Below, in pieces: positions 52,332 through 61,672 of a stretch of 64,000 bases of DNA. Source of the DNA: Tridacna crocea (taxonomy: Eukaryota; Mollusca; Bivalvia; Cardiida; Cardiidae); the NCBI GenBank assembly GCA_943736015.1, contig OX031073.1, forward strand, positions 23,463,210 to 23,527,209. The letters are read 5' to 3'. Numbering within the stretch: the first letter of the stretch is position 1; every line of letters starts with the position of its first letter. Under the pieces are notes generated by a model. That model was given only the letters and a program-made list of their open reading frames with translations. It was not told where the DNA came from and did not search any database. The position numbers were made by a program, and so were the translations under genes.

Positions 52332-52531
52332 AGGCCAAGTTTATATAACCTGAAATTATTAATGGCAAATGTCAAAACATGGGTTTGTCTAAGATGAGTT
52401 TAGCCAAGCAATTGTATGATTCTTTTTTTTTTTCCAACCATCATCCTGTTCTGTTTTTCTGTCTGTATGTATTTTTTTTTCTCAAAAATCTCAATAGGGA
52501 GGTAGAAGAAAAGAAGATGATTTCCTTGATA

Positions 52532-52682
52532 GTTAAAAGCATGTAAAAAATTTCAGACTTGTCCAGATTGAAAACATTCGCAGACAATGATTAGAATATC
52601 GGCTCGAATGATTTCATTTGTTTCTGAAAGAGTAGGAAGCATTGTGGGAAAAGGAAGAAGGAAAGGAAGATGATTCCTTTAA
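52532..52682 (-). mobile_element. HP225-like fragment, duplicated unit 1
   Basis: TTAAAAGCATGTAAAAAATT, CAGACTTGTCCAGATTGAAA, stem left arm GCATTGTGGGAAAAGG, then GAAGATGATTCCTTTAA. Confidence 0.7.
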
Positions 52683-52907
52683 CCATTTACCACACAATCC
52701 CTACCTTTGACGACCCTGAGAAAGAAGCCTTTAGAAAACATTGTGGGAAAAGAAGACAATGCTGGTTACCAGCATTGTCTCCTCTTCCCACAATGTTTTC
52801 TGCCATACTGGAAACAAATTGCAATTTCTGAGGTACGTTTATTTTGTCGTCTGCAATTGATTCCAATTTGGACCAGTCTAAAATTTTGTTGTTTGGTAAA
52901 GAGTTAA
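52679..52907 (+). mobile_element. HP225-A1/A3 full copy, 229 bp
   Basis: TTAA both ends; left arm A1, right arm A3 (TGGAAACAAATTGCAATTTC). The stem has matched changes GACAATGCTGG / CCAGCATTGTC. The centre base is T despite plus arms. Confidence 0.93.
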
Positions 52908-53054
52908 CAGCACGTAAAAATCTTTCAGACTTGTCCAAATTGAAAACATTGGCAGACAATGATTAAAATATCAACTCAAATGAGTTCATTTGTTTCTGAA
53001 AGAGCAGGAAGCATTGTGGGAAAAAGAAGAAGGAAAGGAAGATGATTCCTTTAA
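52905..53054 (-). mobile_element. HP225-like fragment, duplicated unit 2
   Basis: Same order and private AGGAAAGGAAGATGATTCC end as 52532-52682. Confidence 0.7.
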
Positions 53055-53279
53055 CTTATTACCAAACGACAAAACTTTTGGTTTGTCCAAATCGAAAGTA
53101 TTTGCAGATGACAAAATAAAAGTAACTGAAAATTTGAAATTTTTTTTATGAATGGTAGAAAACATTGTGGGAAAAGGAGAAAATGCTGGTAACCAGCATT
53201 TTCTCCTTTTCCCACAATGTTTTCTAAATGCTTCTTTCTGAGGGTCATCAAAAGTCGGGATTGTGTGGTAATGGGTTAC
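53051..53279 (-). mobile_element. HP225-A1 full copy, 229 bp
   Basis: TTAACTTATTACCAAACGAC to GGTAATGGGTTAC; the centre base is A despite minus arms. Confidence 0.93.
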
Positions 53280-53503
53280 ACCTTTACCGACTGACAAAAT
53301 TTTGGACTAATATTCAAACTGAAAGCATTTATAAGCAGATGATATTGTTAAGATATGACTCAAGTGATATTTATTTCTGAAAGAGCAGAAAATTTGGTGG
53401 GAAAAGAAGAAAATGCTGGTTACTGGCATTTACTCCATTTTCCACAATGTTTTCAAATGGTCTCTTCCTTCGGGGTCCTTAAAACTGGGTGAATAGAGCT
53501 TAA
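53276..53503 (-). mobile_element. HP225-A variant full copy
   Basis: TTACACCTTTACCGACTGAC start; the right arm resembles the fragments at 52532 and 52905 (TTTCTGAAAGAGCAG); a weak stem; ends TTAA. Confidence 0.8.
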
Positions 53504-53564
53504 ATACAAACAGGAAAAACTTTAATTATGACAATGATAGGTATCTGATAGATATCTGTTCCTG

Positions 53565-54665
53565 TAAACTTGTAAAATCACAAGCATTGCAAATTGTCCT
53601 CTTCTCACAATGATTTCAATTGGCCTCTTTCTTTGGGGTCATTAGCTCACCTGAGCACAACGTGCTCAAGGGGAGCTTTTAGGATCACTGGGTGTCCGTC
53701 GTGTGTCGTCAACAATTCTTTAAACATCAACTCCTCCTAAACCACAGGGCCAATTTGGACCAAACTTGGCTGGAATGTTCCTTGGGAGGTCCTCTTTGAA
53801 ATTTGTTCACAGAATTTGATTCCGTCAAAAACTCCGGTTGCCATGGCAACGAAATGGAATTTTCTAGGAAATTCTTTGAAAATCTTCTCCTCTGAAACCG
53901 CTGGTCAGATTTTAAAATAATTTCACAGAGATGTTCCTTGGGTGACCCTTTTCAAAAATTGTTCGTTAAATTTTGATACGTCAAGAAACATGGCTCTGGT
54001 GAATGGGGGCTTCTTGCACTATACAGAAATAAAGGAATTCTTAAAAATTCTTCTTCTCTGAAACGGCAGGTCAGATTTTGAAATAATTTCACAGAGATGT
54101 TCCTTGGATGACCCTTTTCAAAAATTGTTCGCGAAAGTTTGATTCGTCAAAAAATGTGGCTCTGGTGAATGGGGGCTACTTGCACTAAAGGGAAATGAAG
54201 AAATTCTTAAAAATTCTTCTTCTCTGAAACCGCTGGTCAGATTTTGAAATTATTTCAGAGATGTTCCTTGGGTGACCCTTTTCAAAAGGTGTTCATGAAA
54301 GTTTGATTCGTCAATAAACATGGCTCTGGTGAATGGGGGCTACTTGCAATATATGGCCATGAAGAAATTTTTTAAAATTCTTCTCTGAAACTGCTGATCA
54401 GGTTCTGAAATAATTTCACATGAATGTATCTTAGTTGACCCTTTTCAAAAATTACTCGAAATATTTTGATCCATGGCTCTGATGGCTGTGGGCTATTTAC
54501 ACTATACAGACATGAAGAAATTCTTAAAAATTCTTCTTCTCTGAAATGGTTGTTTAGATTGTGAAAAAATTGGCTATGATCCTCTCAAAAATTCAGGTGA
54601 GCGAACCAGAGCCATCTTGGCCCTCTTGTTTAAAGTCGGGATTGTGTGGTACAGGGCTGAAATAT
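53565..54665 (-). mobile_element. HP225-A copy split by a GCTCACC element
   Basis: TCTTCTCACAATGATTTCAA and TTTCTTTGGGGTCATTA before, AAAGTCGGGATTGTGTGG after. The right arm is not seen. Confidence 0.65.
53645..54630 (+). mobile_element. GCTCACC element with internal tandem units
   Basis: Starts GCTCACCTGAGCACAACGTG and ends AGCCATCTTGGCCCTCTTGT. Inside, blocks of roughly 180 bp with TCTCTGAAACCGCTGGTCAG, ATTTCACAGAGATGTTCCTT and ATGGCTCTGGTGAATGGGGG repeat about four to five times. No coding gene. The GAGCACAACGTGCTC near the start can form a hairpin. Common in mollusc DNA as I recall; class unknown. Confidence 0.85.
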
Positions 54666-55063
54666 GAATGGAAAAACACATTGACAAAGATATGTATCAG
54701 ACACATATCTGTCTGTGAGGCCATCTGTCTGGGTTAACTTGTAAAATCACTGGCAAATCTGTCTGATTTCTGAGATCACTGTGCCTTTATCCAGAATGTA
54801 TTTTATTTTGTGAATGAGTGATAAGACCCGGAGATAAAGAAGAGGCTGGTGTATGTCAAAAAATAGGATTTTTTTATGGATAAATGATACTATTTTTAGG
54901 TTAGAAGTGAAGTCTTTTGTGCAAGATTTAGAGCAAGACTTCAAACTCATTGTCTTCACTGAATCTACCAATCAGATTTTGAATTGGAATTTTGACTTGT
55001 CAATGTCATTTTATTGGCTATGTATTATAAACACCCCCACCCCACCCCCTGCAAAATGTTTTT

Positions 55064-55185
55064 AGGGTATATTGGAATCGGCCTGTCTGTTTGTGTGTCC
55101 GCCAATGTGTCTGTGTGTCAGTCCGAGTACAAAATCAAAGCGCTTGCAGGGGTATTAAATCACATTCAGTGACAGCTCTAGTTTC
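55064..55185. mobile_element. Second copy of the 1428-1945 element (unoccupied)
   Basis: TTTTTAGGGTATATTGGAAT to CAGTGACAGCTCTAGTTT, with single TTAA at 55155-55158 where the other copy has an HP225. Confidence 0.7.
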
Positions 55186-55414
55186 ATAATTCATTACCAA
55201 ATGACAGTATTTTAGACTTTTCCAAATCTTGAGCATTTGCAGACGACAAAATATAAATGACTAAAATTTTAAAATTTGTTTTATGAAGGGTAGAAAACAT
55301 TGTGGGAAAAGGAGAAAATGTTGGTGACCAGCATTTTCTCCTTTTCCCACAATGTTTTCAAATGGCTTCTTTTCCAGGAGTGTCAAAAGTAGGGATTGTG
55401 TGGTAATGGGTTTA
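55186..55414 (-). mobile_element. HP225-A1 full copy
   Basis: TTCATTACCAAATGACAGTA to GGTAATGGGTTTA; terminal targets decayed. Confidence 0.9.
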
Positions 55415-55550
55415 CCAATGTAAACAAAATGTTGTTATTATACTCCTCAAAGTGAACTGATTGGGTAGTTTTATTGTCAGCTTGCAATAGTTTCACTAAT
55501 TCATGAAAAGTAAGACTGACGTGAGACGAAAATTCACCCAGTTAGTGAAG

Positions 55551-55772
55551 AGGCGTGGTAACTTAGTTGGTGGAGTACGGAACTTGAGAACATGGGTTTT
55601 CTGGCTCAGCCAGTTTCCTTCTGAGAATTGACCATACTCATTACAACAGGATTCATTCCTCTCTCATTACTGGTCATTGTTTCGATGATGGTGATGAGGG
55701 AAAGCAGCCAGGGGCTTGGAAAGAATATTGCATGGAGTACTGGTAAAAGGAACTCCAGGAAAGCATGGATAG
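55551..55772 (+). mobile_element. SINE, CAACAGGATTCATTCC type
   Basis: GTAACTTAGTTGGTGGAGTA head, ACAACAGGATTCATTCCTCT body, GCATGGATAGGCATAG end. Confidence 0.68.
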
Positions 55773-55800
55773 GCATAGAAACTTACAGCATTAACCGCTG

Positions 55801-56083
55801 TACACTGTCAGATGTTGCTTTGAAAAGTGACACTGTCAGATGTAGGTTTGAAAAGTGACACTGTCAGATGTTGCTTTGAAAAGTGACACTATCAGATGTT
55901 GCTTCAAAAAGTGACACTGTCTGATGTTGGTTTGAAAAGTGACACTGTCAGATGTTGCTTTGAAAAGTGACACTGTCAGATGTTGCTTTGAAAAGTGACA
56001 CTATCAGATGTTGCTTCAAAAAGTGACACTGTCTGATGTTGCTTTGAAAAGTGACACTGTTAGATGTTGCTTTGAAAAGACTA
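55801..56083. repeat. 28-bp minisatellite, ten units
   Basis: Unit CACTGTCAGATGTTGCTTTG plus AAAAGTGA. Variant units CACTATC...TTCAAAAAG and CACTGTCTG recur in the same order, giving a 112-bp higher-order period. Confidence 0.92.
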
Positions 56084-56430
56084 TCAGCTAGCATCGATTG
56101 TTGCATGATACACCATGAACAGGCAATAAATTTCTAAAAACAATGTAGGAATGAGAGATACATTGCAGTAGATAAATGTGGAATGCTGGGAAAATTAGGC
56201 CAAATGTCTGGTTTAATTACTGATAAGCCCAAAAAAGTTGTTGAGTTGTAAGGTCTTGCCAGGAAGTCAAAGGTTGTTGGCACCAACAGATAACTGATCT
56301 TCCTCTGAAACAAACTTACAGAATAAAGAAAATATTTCTTGAAAATAGAGAGTCAAAAGCAGTGCTGATGAAAGTTTGAAAACTCAAAGATCTACATTCG
56401 AAAAGTTTTGAGGAAAAGACATTGTTAGAA

Positions 56431-56663
56431 TTAGCCCTTTACCAATCCATCCCTGATTTTTACAACCCAGATGAAGAAGACTTCTGAAAGCATCAATTGT
56501 GGGAAAAGGAGAAAATGCTGGTAACCAGCATTTTCTCCTTTTCCTACAATGTTTTCTACCCTTCACAAATCAAATTTCAAATTTTCAGTTACTTTTATTT
56601 TGTTGTCTGCAAATGCTTTTGATTTGGACAAACCTAAAATTTCGTCGTTTGGCAACGAGTTAA
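56431..56663 (+). mobile_element. HP225-A1/A3 full copy
   Basis: TTAGCCCTTTACCAATCCAT to GGCAACGAGTTAA; the left arm is A3-like, the right arm A1. Confidence 0.9.
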
Positions 56664-56796
56664 AAAGGAAACTGTTCCAATTTCTAAGGGCAACTTTTGT
56701 TACTTTACTTCAAAGGTATATAAAAGGCAGACAGATTGTATGTTTATATTTTTGTATGGTCTGTATCACCTTTTTCAATGTTATATCAGTCATATT

Positions 56797-56990
56797 GCTG
56801 TGGCCAGTGCAGCTATCCATGATTTCCTGGAGTTCCTATAACTAGTACTTTGCACAATATTCTTCCCAAGGTACTTGCTACTTTCCCACATAACCATTGA
56901 TAAAGCTATGATTAGCTGACAATAAATCCCCTCACAATGACTGCACTCAAACCTTGGCAAGAAATTGGCAAAGCTGGGGATGTGTTTAAG
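56797..56990 (-). mobile_element. SINE, CAACAGGATTCATTCC type, minus strand
   Basis: GCCAGTGCAGCTATCCATGA and TTTCCTGGAGTTCC read as the complement of the body at 43080-43120; CTTGGCAAGAAATTGGCAAA near the head side. Confidence 0.6.
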
Positions 56991-57200
56991 ACATTGCCAC
57001 ACAGTCCCTACTTCTGATGACCCTGAGAAAGAAGCCTTTAGAAAACATTGTGGAAAAAGGAGAAAATGCTGGTAACCAGCATTTTCTCCTTTCCCCACAA
57101 TGTTTTCTACCCTTCACAAAACAAATTTCAAATTTTCAGTTGTCTGCAAATGCTGTCAATTTGGACAAACCTAAAATTCTGTCATTTGGTAATGATTTAA
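56985..57200 (+). mobile_element. HP225-A1 copy
   Basis: TTAA both ends; about 14 bp missing in the right arm. Confidence 0.92.
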
Positions 57201-57309
57201 TAAATCTTTTAGTCCCAAGTCCTGTCGGCTACTTACCACACTTTCGGGCTAGGCATTTGCAGAAAAATATTTTATTCTTTTCAATGGAAAATAGAAAACA
57301 TCGCATTAG

Positions 57310-57565
57310 AATGCAACAAAAACTGTACCCTGACGACAAAAATTTAGACTATCCAATAGAAAGCATTTGCAGATGCCTAATTGAATTTTGCACAAAACAT
57401 GGGATTCATATCTGAAATGATAGAAAACATTGTAGGAAAAGGAGAAAATGCTGGTAAGCAGCATTTTCTCCTTTTCCCACAATGTTTTAAGAACCCATTT
57501 ATGGTCGTCTGCAAATGCCTTGGATTTGGGCAAACCTAAAATTTTGGCATTTGGTAATGAGTTAA
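57310..57565. mobile_element. HP225-A copy with two right arms (R/R)
   Basis: AGACTATCCAATAGAAAGCA on one side and GCCTTGGATTTGGGCAAACC on the other are both right-arm type. Intact stem; ends GAGTTAA. Confidence 0.8.
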
Positions 57566-58305
57566 ACCATAGAGGGTATAAATGTGGAAATTTTAGACTT
57601 CCAAGATCTTGTAAATTTTTATGACATTTTGGAGCCCACAAATCTTATTTTATAGGTTCAACTCTATCAGACTTAAATAAACCATTTTGATAAGGAAGGT
57701 AGAAGAATTTTATGAGAATTATACACAGCCAGAGAAAAAGTATTACTTCTAAAGGTGCAAAGCACAACTAAACAATCTTTTGTGGATTATTTAGATCAAG
57801 ATCAGATGGTACAGAGAATGTGTCCGATTAGATGGTATTTTTCCCCCCAACAATTAATTCGGATATTTCTATTGGATGGAAAGTTTAGTTTTATTTATTT
57901 TGGAAGGTTAAGGGTCAAATCATTTCTCTGAGGACTATAATAATAGTAAACTAGTTGTATAAGACTTTATGGATTTATGGAACAGCATCCCCCCCACCCC
58001 CTATAATGTTTGACATTACCTTTAATCAAGAGATTTTTCTTTTTTGAAGAGAAAATTGTTATCAAGAGGGACTGCTAGTTATCAATGGTTGTGTCCTGTT
58101 CTACCATTTATCAAAAAGCCTTTTTTACTCCTGATGGAGAAATGGTGAAGACAAAAAATAGTTTAGTAAAGAGTTGCATGTTAATCCAGGTGTGATCATT
58201 TTAATTAGTTCCAAGTGCTCATGCTATTAGAAACACTTGGTAATCCGGTACACTTCCTGTTCTACAACTGTACATAATAGTATTATAGCCTTATCCCCAT
58301 GGGCC
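57566..58305. other. Intronic or flanking stretch
   Basis: Contains one decayed GATCAGACTGCA core (57788-57835, TAGATCAAGATCAGATGGTA). Otherwise nothing recognised. Confidence 0.45.
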
Positions 58306-58425
58306 TGAGGGTGGACCAATAGTGCAGTGGTAAAGCACTGGACTATCAATCCCGAGGCCCGAGGTTTGATGTACTGACAGCCATGATATGAACTAATATT
58401 TTAAAGCGGCATTAAACTCCAATAA
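58306..58425 (+). mobile_element. tRNA-derived SINE, short
   Basis: ATAGTGCAGTGGTAAAGCAC and CGAGGTTTGATGTACTGACA boxes, then CGGCATTAAACTCCAATAAC tail. Confidence 0.6.
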
Positions 58426-58593
58426 CGTTACATTATGAAGAAAATAACCCATACAATCAGGATTTTTTTGTGGGAAGGGGGCTGGGGGGGGGGGGGGGGG
58501 GGAATCTGCAAATTATCAATCTGGCAATGTAGCTGGGAAATAGTCTAGAACTAAAGGAGTAAGGCATAACAGGTCAATCTTCCAGTCTATCCT

Positions 58594-58825
58594 TTAACTG
58601 TTTACCACACGAGAAAATTTTAGACTGGTCCAAATAGAAAGCATTTGCAGACAACAAAATAAAGGTGACTGAAACATTAAATTTTGGTTTGGGAAGGGTT
58701 GAAAACACTCTGGGAAAAAGGAGAAAATGATGTTTACCAGCATTTTCTCCTTTTCCCACAGTGTTTTCAAAAGGCGTCTTTCTCAACATCGTTAAAAGTC
58801 GGGATTGTGTGGTAAAGTCAGTTAA
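58594..58825 (-). mobile_element. HP225-A2 full copy, first of a three-copy chain
   Basis: TTAACTGTTTACCACACGAG to GTCAGTTAA. Confidence 0.93.
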
Positions 58826-59051
58826 CTCATTACCAAACAACAAAATTTTAGGTTTGTCCAAATCGAAAGCATTTGCAAACGACAAAATAAAAGTGACTGA
58901 ATATTTGAAAATTGTTATGTGAAGGGTAGAAAACATTGTGGGAAAAGGAGAAAATGCTGGTAACCAGCATTTTCTCCTTTTCATACAATGTTTTCAAAAA
59001 GGCTTCTTTCTCAGGGTCGTCAAAAGTAGGGATTGTGTGGTAATGGGTTAA
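58822..59051 (-). mobile_element. HP225-A1 full copy, second of chain
   Basis: TTAACTCATTACCAAACAAC to AATGGGTTAA; centre base A despite minus arms. Confidence 0.94.
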
Positions 59052-59275
59052 CTCTCTACCAAACGACAAAATTGAAGACCAGTCCAAATAGAAAGCATTT
59101 GCAGACGACAATGTGCGTATGGTTCAAAAGTTGAAATTGGTCTTGTGAAGGGTAGAAAACATTGTGGGAAAAGGAGAAAATGCTGATAATCAGCATTTTC
59201 CCCTTTTCCCATAATGTTTTCAAGAGCTTCTTTCCTGGGGTCGGTAAAAGTCGGGATTGTGTGGTAAAGGCTTTA
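59048..59275 (-). mobile_element. HP225-A2 full copy, third of chain
   Basis: TTAACTCTCTACCAAACGAC to GTAAAGGCTTTA; stem right arm CCCATAATG without matching change on the left. Confidence 0.92.
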
Positions 59276-59336
59276 TAAGAGCGCCTAATAAACCCAAAAG
59301 ACTATTTATATCCAGATATTAGAGATAAAATTGAAA

Positions 59337-59601
59337 TATGGCTTTCAACACGGGAAAGGGGGCATTCGGACATTTGCGTAAAATGTCGTCTCGGATCAGC
59401 CTGCGCAGTCCGCGCAGGCTAATCCGAGACGGCACTTTACGACTACATTAGATTTTGTGCTTTAGTAGACTTTTGCGAAACAGAAAAATCACATTAGAAC
59501 TGAAATTGTTGTTTCAGATTAGCCTGCTTAGACAGCCCAGGCTGATCCGAGACGACATTTTACGCACATGTCTGAATGCCCCTATTCGCGTGTTGGTTGC
59601 A
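59337..59601. mobile_element. Fold-back element, second member of the 34274 family
   Basis: TATGGCTTTCAACACGGGAA, CATTCGGACATTTGCGTAAA, GCCTGCGCAGTCCGCGCAGG, then an inverse half ending ATTCGCGTGTTGGTTGCA. Confidence 0.78.
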
Positions 59602-59635
59602 TTTGTCAAAAGTGTCTCAGGAAAGCAGTCAGTGT

Positions 59636-59690
59636 AAATCAAAGATCAGACTGCATGCTTCAAATAGTCTGATCTTGATCCGCAGTGGAT
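59636..59690. mobile_element. GATCAGACTGCA palindrome element
   Basis: AAATCAAAGATCAGACTGCA and ATAGTCTGATCTTGATC. Confidence 0.6.
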
Positions 59691-59720
59691 GCAAAGGAAA
59701 CTGTAGTTGTGAAAGGGGCT

Positions 59721-60121
59721 TTAATGTCGACTTTTGACAACTCCTGTGAAAGAAAGCTATTGAAAACATTGTGGGAAAAGGAGAAAATGCTGGTAACCAG
59801 CATTTTCTCCCTTTTCCACAATGTTTTCTACCCTTCCCAATTTGATTTTCATTTTTTATCCACTTTCATTTCGTTGTCTGCAAATGCTTTGAATTTGGAC
59901 CAGTCTAAAATTTTGTCATTTTGACGACTCCTGTGAAAGAAAGCTATTGAAAACATTGTGGGAAAAGGAGAAAATGCTGGTAACCAGCATTTTCTCCCTT
60001 TCCCACAATGTTTTCTACCCTTCCCGATTTGATTTTCATTTTTGATCCACATTCATTTCGTTGTCTGCAAATGCTTTGAATTTGGACCAGTCTAAAATTT
60101 TGTCGTTTGGTAAAGGCTTAA
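59721..60121 (+). mobile_element. HP225-A2 copy with the body duplicated in tandem
   Basis: One TTAA at each end but two complete bodies in direct order, units starting at 59734 and 59921 (187-bp period), nearly identical. Confidence 0.92.
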
Positions 60122-60227
60122 GAATGAAAGTACCAAATAAGCCCAACACCCTATTTCCTGTCTATAAAGACAGTGACACATGCAAGGTCAATGTTGCCTT
60201 TCTCCTGAGTGTCCTAGCAAAGAGGAG

Positions 60228-60280
60228 AGTAAGATCAAAGATCAGATAAACATATTTTGTGCAGTCTGTTCCTTGGTTTA
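60228..60280. mobile_element. GATCAGACTGCA element, decayed
   Basis: AAGATCAAAGATCAGATAAA and GTGCAGTCTGTTCCTTGG. Confidence 0.4.
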
Positions 60281-60486
60281 CATAGGCTACATAGGCAAAA
60301 GGTAAACAATAGAAGGAAGGCAATAACAGTATATCCTGCTAATTAGTGTGAGCCAGGCATTAATTATATAGATATCAGATGGAAGGCAAGAACACCATAC
60401 CTGCTGTTGGTCATTAGCAACAAACCTTAGAGCTCCCTTTTGAACACTTTTCCGGACAATCTGGTGTTCTAGCTCTCCAGAAAGGA

Positions 60487-60675
60487 GGCCGACTGTTGTA
60501 AACATTGTGGGGGAATAAGGACAATAATGCTGGTCAACAGCATTTTATCCTTTTCCCACAATGTTTTCTACCCTTCACAGAACAAATTTCAAGTTTTTAG
60601 TGGCTTTTATTTTGCTGTCTGCAAATGCTTTCAATGTGGACAGGCCTAAAATATAGTCATTTGGTATTGAGTTAA
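60487..60675 (+). mobile_element. HP225-A1 copy, 5' truncated
   Basis: Starts around GGCCGACTGTTGTAAACATT; the stem has the tip GGTCAACAGC; ends GTATTGAGTTAA. Confidence 0.82.
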
Positions 60676-61230
60676 TAATACATCCATCTTTTCCCACTGT
60701 AAGTTCACTGAACTGATGTAAAAAGATATCAGTGAGTAATTATACTAGTTTAATCCGCTGCTGTATGTGTCTTCAAATACTGTGAAGAATGTAGATTCCC
60801 TGTTAACATTCATAAGTGATGTAGTTACAACAAGGGTACTGTTCTGTTGTGCCCTCCCTTGCTCTGATTCTCTTCCAGAATAAGGTTCTGCTTGCCCAGG
60901 TAATGTAAAAGTGTTGTACCATACCTGGAATGAAGGTGGCATGTAGTGTTTTTTTGCAGTGATAAGAGCAAGTAATTTATTTTACCTGGATGATGAGTGG
61001 CATTCTATGAGTAGACTCCTGAGATATTTTGGGATGGGTACCGTTTAACTCTGCCCTGTAGTTGGTCTGTAAACTGGAACCAGTCTTGTGTCTCATGAAC
61101 CGCAAACTGTGCTTGTGAGCAAAGTCAGGCTTACCTTCCCAAGAGGTAACCCTGTTCCACATAGTTCCCAGTTTTATGAAACATTCTGAAAATATTGTTT
61201 TCTACCCTTTTAGAGTCAATTGAGCCATGC
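60676..61230. other. Stretch without recognised features
   Basis: A short HP225-like scrap (ATATTGTTTTCTACCC) at about 61190; nothing else seen. Confidence 0.4.
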
Positions 61231-61458
61231 TTAACTCATTACCACACAATCCCTACTTTGATGCTTCTGAGAAACAAGCCTTTAGAAAACATTGTGGGAA
61301 AAGGAGAAAATGCTGGTAACCAGCATTTTCTCCTTTTCCCACAATGTTTTCTACCCTTCACAAAACAATTTTCAAATTTTTAGTCACTTTTATTTTGTCG
61401 TCTGCAAATGCTTTCAATTTGGACAAGTCTAAAATTTGGTAATCTGGTAATGAGTTCA
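61231..61458 (+). mobile_element. HP225-A1 full copy
   Basis: TTAACTCATTACCACACAAT to GGTAATGAGTTCA; intact stem. Confidence 0.94.
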
Positions 61459-61555
61459 CTCTCTACCTTCCTCACGACAAATTTAGAGACTGGTCCAAAT
61501 TGAAAGCGTTTGCAGACAACAAAATAAATGTGACTGAAAAATCGAAATTTGACCA
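61455..61555 (-). mobile_element. HP225-A right arm only
   Basis: TTCACTCTCTACC...GAGACTGGTCCAAATTGAAA to GACTGAAAAATCGAAATTTG; stops before the stem. Confidence 0.7.
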
Positions 61556-61612
61556 AAAAATGCTTTGATATTACAAAATTTGACTTCTGAATAACTATAT
61601 TCCTCTTCATAC

Positions 61613-61672
61613 TACCAAACAACAAAATCTTATAGTAATACAAACTCAAAGCTGCTGCAGATGATAAATTAA
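61613..61672 (-). mobile_element. HP225-A right-arm scrap
   Basis: CTACCAAACAACAAAATCTT and GCTGCAGATGATAAATTAA. Confidence 0.5.

Noticed and set aside
57017-57415. 132-codon plus-strand frame.
   Set aside because: It runs from one HP225 copy through intergenic DNA into another.
58574-58984. 136-codon minus-strand frame.
   Set aside because: It spans two adjacent HP225 copies and their junction, so it is repeat sequence.
60120-60250. Possible extra exon with LFPVYKDSDTCKVNVAFLLS before a GTAAG.
   Set aside because: No tensin similarity, weak acceptor, and the donor-like site lies in a decayed palindrome element.
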